A stretch of 64,000 nt of DNA. It comes from Sordariomycetes sp. S80-01Y. Its lineage: Eukaryota > Ascomycota > Sordariomycetes. This document shows, in pieces, positions 52,575 to 62,493 of the stretch; the stretch's first letter is position 1, and each line of letters starts with the position of its first letter. The notes beneath the pieces are model-generated. The model did not search any database. It had not been told where the DNA came from and worked only from the letters and a program-made list of their open reading frames with translations. The translations under genes were made by a program, and so were the position numbers. The stretch spans positions 558,001 to 622,000 of the forward strand of contig JAXQJY010000026.1 in NCBI GenBank assembly GCA_037042185.1, written 5' to 3'.

Positions 52575-53309
52575 ATGAAACGACTCCTGTTGTTAGGCGG
52601 TATGACGCCTGATGTGACCACTCTCTACTACAACATCATCAATCGGGTCACCAGAGAGTCACTCGGCGGGAGGAACAACGCACCCTTGTTCATGTACAGC
52701 GCCAACCTGGAGGAAATGATACAGCATGCGTCAAAAGGTGATTGGGACACATTTGGAAAGGTGTTCACTGACGCAGTTGGGCCGCTGAAGGGAAGCATTG
52801 ACGGGGTCCTATTGGGCGCTATCTTGGCACACAAGGCCTCAGATAAGATCGAGAAGTCGTTAGCTGGCACAGGAATACCCTTTTTCCACATCGCGGACTG
52901 CCTCGCCGAGCATCTCAAAGCTCAGTACCCGCAAGTCCGCACCCTGGGGTTGCTGGGACCGAAGATTACGATGCAGGATAGAGATGATCCAAACTTCTTC
53001 ATTGGTCGGCTGGAGGGCTCTGGGGATGGATATCGAGTAATGGTTCCGGAAACACAGCAATCGATGGATGGGGTCAACCGCGGGATGCTGGAGGAGGTCG
53101 CCAAAGGTGCGAGCGCTGTCACGGAGAAGACCAAAATGATGTTCATTCATGAGGCACAAAGTCTCGTCAAGAATGGCGCACAAGTTATAATTTTAGGGAG
53201 CACTGATCTGGGATTCATTGTCAAGCAAGAAGACCTTGGCGGCGTGGTCGTCATTGAGCCAGCCGCACTCCATGCGGACAAGGCTGCGAGGTGGGCATTA
53301 GGCCAGTGA
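52575..53309 (+). CDS. aspartate/glutamate racemase-family protein lacking both catalytic cysteines
   Basis: Intronless, 244 aa (start ATG 52575). The N-terminal LLLLGGMTPDVTTLYYNIIN is the classical Asp/Glu racemase (YgeA-like) opening. The first catalytic motif, usually CNTAH, reads AILAH (Ala82), and the second, usually GCTE, reads GSTD (Ser209). With both cysteines replaced, racemase activity by the two-base mechanism is unlikely. It may be a pseudoenzyme or have another reaction. The frame is intact with no decay signs, so the change seems stable. Same orientation as the BVMO 323 bp upstream and convergent with the SGNH gene. Confidence 0.8.
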   Translation: MKRLLLLGGMTPDVTTLYYNIINRVTRESLGGRNNAPLFMYSANLEEMIQHASKGDWDTFGKVFTDAVGPLKGSIDGVLLGAILAHKASDKIEKSLAGTGIPFFHIADCLAEHLKAQYPQVRTLGLLGPKITMQDRDDPNFFIGRLEGSGDGYRVMVPETQQSMDGVNRGMLEEVAKGASAVTEKTKMMFIHEAQSLVKNGAQVIILGSTDLGFIVKQEDLGGVVVIEPAALHADKAARWALGQ

Positions 53310-53451
53310 TTCGAATATTTTTGAGGGAAAACCTATCGAATCCACTCCTCCTGCTCCTTTGAACTTCTTTCTCTGGCTAGAGAGTCTAAAAATGCCCCAG
53401 ATTCTCTCAATAAAGAATGTGTCCCCAATAATGTCCGCCTCGCTCCACAGC

Positions 53452-56400
53452 CTACAGCGGGGCGCAGATGGGTGCTTTACCCTGCTTCTTGCTCACGAGA
53501 TCAACCTTCTCGAGCCTCTGAGCAATGACGTTGCTGAAGTCTGCTATGTCCTGGGCCGGCATATCACGCCTAGCCTTAGCGGCTTTCCTAGTCCTCGACG
53601 CATCGCGGATACTACGGCCGCTTAGGATCCAGCCAAATATGGATAGCGGTGCGCTCTCGGGCGTCGTGGCAATACCATAAGCCCCCATACCTATGTTACC
53701 TGCCTCCGAGAGATAAACAATAGCTCGCCCGAAGCTGCTGAGTCCAATGCTCGAAAGAGCGGATCCTGCGGCTGGAAGTATGAAAAGCAGAGCAGAGATC
53801 AAGTTGAGAATGAAGGCCTTCTTCTCCGCTTCTCTGATTTCCTTAGCCATCTCCACGACATCCTCCATCAAGTCAAGGGACTCTTGGATGATGAGCGCAG
53901 GCATCATGACAGCGTCAACAACGTCTTCGGCCCATTCCTCATACATGCCGGACTGGACTTCGAAGAGCGTAGCCGCAAGGCTGTCGATAAGGAGGCTAGT
54001 GTCTCCGATAGCTTTCTCAACCGGCTCTTTTGGGTTTGCAACATCGCTTTCTTCGAAGTCTTTCGGGGCTGGGGCATCGTACCAGAAGCCGGTGTGGTAG
54101 CACGCTTCGTCCATGTTTTCTATTCCTTCGAAACCGCTCTGTCTAGCACAGGAGTTTGACAGGTGGAACGGGAGGGGGAGCATCTGCATGTCGGTCAGGG
54201 GCATCTTGTCTTCTGGAGCTCCGACGGTGGCGACGAGCTCTCCCCAGAATTTGTCTGCGTCGTCTTCTCGTAGGCTCCCTAAAGGGAAGTCAGTGGATAC
54301 CCGGAGACGATATCTTCATAGAGAGCAACTCACACTTAATGGTCTTCTCACCAGGTGACCTCCCAATTGCCCAGTCGTCGACATCCGGCGGACAGGTTCT
54401 GTCGAAAGTTTTCCAACGGATTCCGTCATCCCAAGCACTTTCAATCTCGCACTCATCCGCGTCCAGGCAGCTGTTGCAAGTTACGTCCAAGAAATCGCCT
54501 GGGTTTGCTGTTAGCGCAGGCGGAATGGGGACCAAGGTAGCTGGAGCGAGACTCACAAGAGGTGCAGCAGGCCACCTGCTCCGTAACGCGGCAATCAAAG
54601 TAGTCGGCTCCGTTGTCCTTCATGAACTGATGCGAGACTTCGTAAGCCTTGTCAACGATATACTCCGCGTACCTAACGATGCGATCAGTGAGGTGCGTGA
54701 TTGGGTTTTCAAGTCAGACTTACGTGCCAAAGTAGCTGTCGTAGCCGTCGTCCAGGATTTCTTGGTACCGCTCTGTGCTCTTCTTGAGCATCTTCTGAGC
54801 TACTTTGAGTACGTAGTAAGGTCCACACCACAGAGATATGTTGTCTGCGTCGTCCGCAATCTCGTCAATTGACCCGTACTCGGCGTCGCAAATAGGCTCC
54901 TCGTCGTCTTCGCCCGAATCTGGATCATAGGGCTGAGGATCTCCCTCGACAGGATCACCCCCGTCGTCATCGCCTCCATCATCGCCTCCGCCATCACCTC
55001 CGCCGTTGCCTCCGTCGCCACCACCCCCGCCGCCGTTGTTTCCATCATCCCCGCCGGGAATTGGGCTTGACACGGCTTCGGGGCATTCGGGCATGTTGGC
55101 GGTTTCCTCCTTCGAGGGGATGACACAATTGGACATGTCGCTTTCAAGGTCTCCGTTGTAAGCGGTCAAGCAGAACTCATAGTTCCAAGTGCCAGGAAAC
55201 AAGAACGCAACGCCCCAGCATTCAGCACCCGCCGCAGGATGGTAAGAGCCAGTACCATCCTTAGCAAGCTCGGAGCCTTCTTCATTGATGTTTCGATAGT
55301 AGACATAGTAGCCTGCAGCGGCATTGCTGCCCTCCCACGTCAGTCGAACGGTAGTAGGATCGCGCGTGTCGACCTTAACGTTTCCAGGAGTAGGAGGAGT
55401 GCCGCCTCCTATGGTAACAGAGGGACCCCCAGCGGGAAGACCACCACCAACGTCGGTGTACGTGACAACAGCAACCTGGTAATGATGTCCCCATTTCAAG
55501 CCATCAACCGTGTAGGAAGTCCCCGCGACCCCTCTGGTGTTGATGAAGGAGCCCTCGGTATCCTTGTCCCACGTAATCAGGCCATATCTATCGATATTCC
55601 AACTTCCTTCCGGTGGGTCCCAGGACACGCTCAAGACACCCTCACTGTTGGAAGAGGTGCGAATATTGCTAGGACCAGGGGCGGTCTGTGGATGTACAAC
55701 CACCGATGCAGTGCCGGTCCACGCAGATTGGGGGATGTTGTCACCACACTCAGACGCTACCGAGTATTCCCATTCCTGGTCATCGCCAACCCAAGCCCTG
55801 TAGACAGCGTTTGCACTTGTGGTGTAGGTGTCTACCTGCCACTCGCTCTGTCCCGCAAGACGACTGCGAGTATGATAGCCAAAGGCCCCAAAGACTGCAT
55901 CCCACTTGACGACCAATCCGCTTGGCTCGTCAAAAGCCTGGATGTTCTGAGGCATGGGGCACGGACGGACAGGAATGTTGGCAGGGATGGATAGGGCTCC
56001 ATTCCCAAGGCCAAATTCATCATGTAGAACGCGGGAGAATGCTTGCGCGATCTCGAATTCGCCCAGAGCGTTTGGATGTAGACCATCGTGGCCCCCAGGG
56101 CATCCGTCAAGCTCGCAAGAGTAGTTCTCGCGGAACTTGACGAGGTGGATAGGGGACTCTCTCGTCGACCATTCCGAAATGGCATTTGCAAGCATGTCGT
56201 TATATCTTTCGGTATTGTCCACAAGATCTTGACGGCCCCCGATAAAAGTCCGGAAGGGCACATTGGCAATGGCGAACTTGATGTCGGACTTTTGAGAACG
56301 AGAATTGTCGACAAGCTTCTTCATGTTGGATAGAAGTCCTTCAGGGCCACTGACGAACCAGCCCAGGTCGTTGAAGCCAAGCGCCATGAGAATGTAGTCG

Positions 56401-56861
56401 GGAGAATACGTAGAGACCTGATCTCCGATGGTGTCAACATTCTGAGCGGCTTGGCGACCCCATGTGGCGTAGTGGTCGCTGTCAAACCCGCTGTCAACAC
56501 TAGAAGCGTAGAGACCACTGTATTTGCGACTGGGGTCGGCCTCTTCAGGCTCTGCCTCGCCGTCGAACCTTGGGGCCTCTGGAAGTCCCGGTTCATTAGG
56601 CGGCATCGTACCACTATAAGGGCCAACAAAGTCGACGGAGAGGCCATTGTCGCGGGCCCATTGCCACATGCGGTAGCGCCAGGTGTAGTCGCCTTCATGT
56701 CCGTGTGTGATGGAGTCACCAACTATCATCCACTTCATGTCGGCACGAGCCTCAATGGCGGCAGCGTTGGCCAAGGTCAGGACGCACATTGAGGCGAGGA
56801 GGGCACCGAGCACATCAGAGCCCCGCCCCCGTCGCCGGGCAGCAAGGCTTGGAAGCTTCAT
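53452..56861 (-). CDS. large secreted SGNH hydrolase with fibronectin-III modules and a hydrophobic C-terminal module
   Basis: Exons 54724-56861, 54557-54672, 54334-54498 and 53452-54278; 1081 aa. Three introns (51, 58 and 55 nt) restore frame in a cysteine-rich segment. Signal peptide at about 14-35. The SGNH domain (about 40-285) has GDS (Ser50), GFND (Asn164) and DGLH (Asp259/His262). FN3-like modules span about 300-590 (SWDPP, RLTWEGSNAAAGYYVYYR). A Gly/Asp linker lies near 625-665. A new domain follows with cysteine clusters (CCTSCDFLDVTCNSC), a long helical segment and a glycine-rich hydrophobic hairpin LISALLFILPAAG...GRAIVYLSEAGNIGMGAYG. That last part resembles the end of killer-toxin-like fungal chitinases. 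No such SGNH fusion is known to me in detail. Confidence 0.82.
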
Positions 56862-58515
56862 CTTTGGCTTTTCAAAGCCTGAGGGTAACCTATTTGCGAG
56901 GAAATGTAAAGAGATGAAGAGATGAAGTTCAGTAGACGAAAACGTGTCGAAGCATCGACTGCGTGATGCTTGCACTCGCCAGCGTGACGAGGCCGCGGAC
57001 GTAGCAACTTTGCGGACAGACCAAGCAAACCCTCACGCAGGACTTATAAATGACATTGAGGTTGGAGCTTGTGACTCGACCGAACCCAAGTGCCAAGTAC
57101 TCGCTCGTAGGGCCAAGCATGTCGTCGCTTAGAGCGCAGATGAACGAGCTAGTACCATGCATATTTCACATAATCTGACAGACCTTTTGGGCTCGATCCT
57201 GATAGGGGGAATACATGATTATCCACAGAAGGGATTCAAACCCATGCTCATACAGCCTGACATCAACCCCATCTAGTGCTCAAATTGAACTATAGAGGCC
57301 CAGCTCTATGGGGGACAAGGCACAGCAGGGCCGCCTGCAGGGGGCGCATGGAGCATCTGAACGCCTGATCAGTTATATAGCCGTGCCGTGCCAAGGAAAT
57401 GCCGTTCTGTCTACCCACTTACTTTGAGACCGTGGATTGAGCGGTCCATCTTGACGCCAGGAGCCAGATGCTGGGCCAAGCCTGTCCGCACCTCACTTCG
57501 ATGGCAGCAAATGGCTAAACTCGCCTGCCCGCTGTGCGAGCTGGCGTCATTCAATTATCGTGTCGAGCATACATATCCTGAATATACTATTTCAAACTTC
57601 TTATACGGGGTGTGTGCCTTGGACCTCGCCAGCGCGATGGCCTTGCACCCAATCTCACGGCGCGGCTTGGCTTCTCATGCAGCACATGCCGGATGCCGAA
57701 CGAACGTTGGAGCCTATCTTGGCAGCCTCGGGTCCTGGATAATCAGACGACGAGAACTTGTAGCGGAGTCATTAGTTCCTCCAAATACCCTCATCGGGAC
57801 ATAGCTGCGGTGCTATCAGCCAATCCAGTTGACAGGCGGCCTCCCGATTTAGCCTTTCGGCGCTCCTAGATGCATGGGCCGGAAGAGGCTACCGAAATCC
57901 TACATGAACAGACTGACATGTGCAGTTCGGGATGTGGCAAAGACGGGAATCCCAGTAAAACATACTGGGGTTGGCCGTTCCATGGCTTCAATAGCCTCAA
58001 AATGCCATGTAGGGCTGCTGCTAACCCCCATACCAGCGCCAGCTAGGCGATCCCACGTGGCATGGATGTAGCCCACTTGGCGGTTGCCTGTTCTTGGCAA
58101 TGGCATTCCCCAGACGCATTGGCTGGAGAAATATTTGAATCACGGAGACCTGCTGGGGGTTCGGGAACCTCCACACTTCCGCCAAGGGCCAAGCCAGGTA
58201 CCGCAGGGGAGGTGACCTCGCTAAGAGATTGGAATGAGGTATCAAACCTGCAAGAAAAGGTCTCATGATAATGGTTGCGCCCTTCACCTGTCTAGAAGCT
58301 GCCCCGCCGGTTTCTGTGTCCTACCCGTACCTCAGCCTGAGCGCACTTTGCTGGGTGGATTCAAGTGACCATATACAGACAGGAAGTGGAAGTAAGTGAG
58401 CATTCACACGTATCTAGACGAGATACTTATCCATTGTAGAAGAACCTGCCCACGGGCCAGCATTTTTCTATCCTTGGGTTGCGCACCTTGGTCAAGCACA
58501 AGAAGATCCAACGCC
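56862..58515. other. gene-free divergent stretch
   Basis: 1.65 kb between head-to-head genes for two secreted proteins. TTATAA near 57047 could be a TATA element for the SGNH gene. Open frames here lack motifs or splice support. No repeat copies elsewhere in the window were seen. Confidence 0.35.
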
Positions 58516-59310
58516 ATGAAGCTCCTCACGACTTCGCTGTTCACCACTCTCTTGGTCGGCCAGAGTCTCTGCGCCACCACCATTGACGCCGCAGATGTCC
58601 TGTACTACTTCTCAGTCTACGAGCTGGACGTCAAAGTCTGGGGGACTGGCAGCGGCTACGTTGCCACAGGATGCCGAGGGTCTCGCTCCGATGGAAGCTG
58701 CAACTACACGGAGTTCGTCAACTACCTCTACGACGGCGAAGCCAGCAACAGTCCTGTGTTCCCCAAAATTGAGTCAAGCTGGCAGTTCTCTCCCGGTGCG
58801 TCGCTGGCCATCATTACGACGACATGGAACATCCTCTCCGAATCCAACAAGGAGGGCACCTCAGCCATGTACACTCGTCTGATTGACGGTCGCGAGGCCA
58901 AAGTCGGTATCTGGAGCGATATGGGTTTCGCGATCGAAAAGGGCCGCGTCCAGGGAGCTACCAAGGACATCAGCATCGGCCGGCACCTGGCAAACGTCAG
59001 AGGCATCCTCAGCGCGGTGTCCGAGTTCCGTCACGCTGACGCCAACACGAAGCTTATGGACCACCTGCGCGATAACGTTCGCAGCGTTGTCTGGGAGACG
59101 GTGGAGAGGGAGGCCCAGTACCGGGAATCGAACTGGCAGGAAGTTGAGTGGGAGAAGACGGTCAAGAACAATCCCGACATGAAGGATCCCACGAGCAACC
59201 TGTTCAAGGAGGTGACGAACCAGATCAATGAGCACTTGGGCAAGTCTGGCGTGATTCAGGCCAAGACCATCAACGCCAAAGCTGCCAGGAGCCTACAGCT
59301 GTGTTTCTAG
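58516..59310 (+). CDS. secreted protein of unknown function
   Basis: Intronless, 264 aa. The start at 58516 (ACGCCATGAAG context) gives a signal peptide MKLLTTSLFTTLLVGQSLCA, whereas a longer frame from 58396 would bury it. The mature protein has N-glycosylation-type site NYT and few cysteines (GCRG, GSCNYT, final LQLCF). The middle is beta-rich with many aromatics (YYFSVYELDVKVWG), and the C-terminal third is helical and charged (ETVEREAQYRESNWQEVEWE). I do not recognise the family. It may be an orphan effector or surface protein. It faces the SGNH gene across a 1.65-kb divergent promoter. Confidence 0.7.
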   Translation: MKLLTTSLFTTLLVGQSLCATTIDAADVLYYFSVYELDVKVWGTGSGYVATGCRGSRSDGSCNYTEFVNYLYDGEASNSPVFPKIESSWQFSPGASLAIITTTWNILSESNKEGTSAMYTRLIDGREAKVGIWSDMGFAIEKGRVQGATKDISIGRHLANVRGILSAVSEFRHADANTKLMDHLRDNVRSVVWETVEREAQYRESNWQEVEWEKTVKNNPDMKDPTSNLFKEVTNQINEHLGKSGVIQAKTINAKAARSLQLCF

Positions 59311-59710
59311 GCGCAAGGCTTTTTTCATCGATGGCCGTGACGGCCTGGACCGGCATGACGCGTGGCCGGCAATGGGTCCAGCCGTATTCGTCGTTCGGGG
59401 TCGAGGCACTTTTTTCTTTTTCCGCTATTAGACTTTGAATAGTGACTCACCGAGAGCTGTTCCCCATTCGGTGTCTCACCTCGCACGCGCGCGCGCACAC
59501 TCAGCCCGAGCGTCCGCGTTCCGCAGCAGCCGAGTCCGTCGATACGGTTTTGTCAGCTCGGTGTCTCGGACCTTGGCAGCTCATCACCCCATATAATGAA
59601 CATAAAACCCAAAAGAAGCTATAAAGACAGCCCTGGAAGACTTTAGCTACCCCGTGTCATTCATTTTCCATCGCTGAAACAAACTCCTCTGTGCCCATCG
59701 GCGCATCGCT
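59311..59710. promoter_or_regulatory. promoter with Z-DNA-prone tract and TATA box
   Basis: The 400-bp region contains GCACGCGCGCGCGCACAC (59483-59500), alternating purine-pyrimidine sequence prone to Z-DNA, and TATAAAG at 59620-59626, 91 bp before the ATG at 59711. Spacing equals that of other genes here, supporting a real promoter for the small gene. Confidence 0.45.
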
Positions 59711-59968
59711 ATGGAATCCGAGGCTTCCGCAGCCCAGTGGTCCTACTCCATTCCGGTATGGATCACGTCGCAGTTCGTCCTGCCCTACGAAGATGCGCTG
59801 CTGTGCGCGTGGGCCGCGTTGATCCTACTTGCGCTGGCAGTGTACCTGCTCTGGGAATACGGATCGGCGCGCAGGGCTGAAGCTCGACGTCGATCGAGTC
59901 TGCCGCTGCACGAGCCCAGGAGGGAGGATCTGGAGAAGGGAGCCACCGACAGCCTTAAACGCGGATGA
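59711..59968 (+). CDS. small single-pass membrane protein
   Basis: Single exon, 85 aa. There is no cleavable signal. Residues about 30-52 form one TM helix (LLCAWAALILLALAVYLLW), flanked by polar N-terminal residues and a strongly basic tail (SARRAEARRRSS), giving a likely N-out/C-in topology by the positive-inside rule. No family is recognised. The TATA box 91 bp upstream and good membrane topology are the only supports; it could also be chance. Confidence 0.45.
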   Translation: MESEASAAQWSYSIPVWITSQFVLPYEDALLCAWAALILLALAVYLLWEYGSARRAEARRRSSLPLHEPRREDLEKGATDSLKRG

Positions 59969-60550
59969 TTCGGGATTGAAAAATAACCCGTCCCATTCAT
60001 CGACGCCGATCCGGCACTTCCGACTCGGTGTTTGTCGGAATTGGAACCCGCAATGCGGTGACACCGAGTCTCCGACTACGACGGGCGACGAAAACGAGGC
60101 CCGCAGCCGCATTGTGCTCTGCCGACGACCCAGAAAATAAAGACGTCGATCAGGCCAGAGAGCAGAAAGAAATCCCCCTCCCTCGGCTGCTCTTCAGTGG
60201 GCATCCGTGGCACATCTTTGCCCCGAAACCCGCCAAACTCGTCCGAGGCCGACGACGATCCCCCGCATTTCCCCAGCTGTCACCGTCGGCATTGCCATCA
60301 GGCTAAATCGGAAACCCCACGGTTGATAATCCTCTATACCAGGAAGTCGGAAAAGGATGTTGGTCGTGCGGAGCTCTATTGGAGATGCTGCAGCGTTCAT
60401 CGGTGGAGGGACATAACGGATACGTGAGAGCGACTGTGCTGGTGGAGGATAACGGCTCTGGAATTAGCTTCAAATATGATACCCTTTCCTCTTTCAAGGC
60501 CTCTCAACGGTGGAGTCAGTGTTTTTGCCCCGGGACTCTGAAAAGTCATC
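59969..60550. other. gene-free stretch
   Basis: About 580 bp; overlapping frames on the plus strand near 60028-60400 lack features. It should hold the GH43 promoter. Confidence 0.3.
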
Positions 60551-62396
60551 ATGAATCTGAGAAGTCTTCTATCTTCGCTCGTTGGGCTCATTAGCCTGTC
60601 CGCCGCGCAGCAGAATTCTACCTTCGACAACCCCATCATCAGCGGCTTCAACCCCGATCCAAGCTGCATATTCGTCCCCGAGTACAACGAGACGTTCTTC
60701 TGCGTCACATCGAGTTTCCTCGCCTTCCCGGGTCTGCCCATCCACGCCAGCCGAGACCTCGTCAACTGGAAGCATGTTTCCAATGCTTTCAGCAGAGCCG
60801 ATCAGCTGCCTGGCCTGGCCTTCCTGCCCAAGGCCACCAGCGGCATATACGCGCCGACTTTGAGGTTCCACGAGGGCACGTTCTACCTCATGTCGACCCT
60901 GGTGAACCAACAAGCACCGAGGACCAATGATTCCAGATGGGACAACTTTGTTTTGAGCACCGAGGATCCCTACAGCTCCGAGGCGTGGTCCGACCCCGTC
61001 CATTTCAGCTTCCCTGGCTTCGACCCATCCCCCTTCTGGGACGATGACGGCACAACCTGGGTCTCCGGCGCCCACACTGCCGCGTACTACCCCGGTGTGA
61101 TGCACGCGCCTCTCAACTTTAAAACCGGCGAGATTGGCGACATCATCATGCCCTGGAACGGCACGGGTGGAGCGTCGCCCGAAGCACCCCATATCTGGAA
61201 GCGAGACGGGTGGTACTACCTCCTCCTTGCCGAGGGCGGGACTCGAGAGAACCACATGGTGACCATGGCCCGTTCACGCAGCTTGCAAGGTCCGTACGAG
61301 CCAGCTCCCGAAAACCCGCTCCTGACGGCCGCGAACAACACCGAGTCGTATTTCCAGGCTGTTGGCCATGCGGACCTGTTCCAAGACAAGAATGGAAAAT
61401 GGTGGGCTACTGCCCTCGCCGTCCGCGCTGGCGGCGGGTATGGCCAAGACCCGGGTCCCTACTTCGGAAACCTGCCTATGGGTAGAGAGACGGTGCTCAC
61501 GCCTGTGACGTGGGAAGAGGGAGAGTTTCCGGTTTTCGATCCAGTTCAGGGAACTCAAAGCGGCTGGCCTTTGCCAGATGAAGCCTTCGTCGGGGATGGG
61601 GAGGGAGAACTCAATAGCGCGGACGACCATTGCACGTTTCCCCCGGGGAGTGAATTGCCCATCCACTTCGTTCACTGGCGGCTGCCCAGGACGAGAAACT
61701 ACAGAGTCTCGCCTTCCGGCCACTGGAACACCCTCGCGCTCAAATCGTCGATGCTGAACTTGACGGCCTTCGACGCCGACTACGCCTTGGGACGAGGGCA
61801 GACGTTCGTTGGCCGTCGCATGGCGCACTCCCTCTTCAGATACAGCGTCGACATCGACTGGTCCAATCTTTCCAAAGAAGAGATGGAAGTTGGCGTCTCA
61901 GCAATCCAAGATCAAGCGCAGCACTTTGATCTCGGCATCACAATGTTGAAGACAGACGGCGGAGAAGACGTCCGTCCGCACCTCCGATTCAGGGGTCATT
62001 CCGAGACGCCGTATCGGGGTAGGACTGATGTCGAGACTCGGACGGTGCCCATGCCGCGCGACTGGCAAGGGAGGAAGCTGACGTTGCGAATTGAGTCCGT
62101 GAATAGTACGCATTTCGAGTTCTCAGCTGGAGTCGCAGGCTCGAATGATGATTTGAGGGTGCTCGGGCATTGTCGCGGCACGGACTTGGTGCCGTATTAC
62201 TCTGGTAAGTTGAGTGCACACTGGCCTATCCAACATTGTCACTGACCCGGTAGGTGTCGCTCTTGGAGTGTATGCAACGACCAACGGCAAGCATGGCGAG
62301 CAGGCTTTCGAGACATACGTGTCGAACTGGAGGTATGAGGGAATTCGGCAACTCAGGAGTCAGGGGGACGTTGACGACGTCGATGAAAGCGCCTGA
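60551..62396 (+). CDS. secreted GH43 beta-xylosidase/alpha-arabinofuranosidase
   Basis: Exons 60551-62204 and 62254-62396; 598 aa. The 49-nt intron (GTAAGT...TAG) joins VPYYS to GVALGVYATTNG. Signal peptide at about 1-19. The five-bladed propeller carries catalytic Asp36 (FNPDPSC), pKa-modulating Asp158 (FDPSPFWDDDG) and the acid Glu211 (SPEAPHIW). The C-terminal half (about 370-598) is a beta-sandwich domain typical of larger GH43 enzymes. It cleaves xylo-oligosaccharides or arabinose side chains in plant cell walls. A fungal transcription factor lies convergently 97 bp downstream and could be a cognate regulator (inference). Confidence 0.87.
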
Positions 62397-62493
62397 GTTG
62401 GGTAACTCCAGATATGTTGTATCGAACAGTATTTTCTTGATCTTTTTGACCACAGGAGCATTAATGTTTCGTCAGTGATGGATTCCACGGGGA

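Noticed and set aside
57388-57869. Overlapping plus-strand frames between the SGNH and unknown secreted genes
   Set aside because: No start context, signal peptide, motif or splice pattern; several overlapping frames of similar length indicate chance.
60569-61255. Long minus-strand frame opposite GH43
   Set aside because: Shadow of a GC-biased gene; composition is unlike a folded protein.
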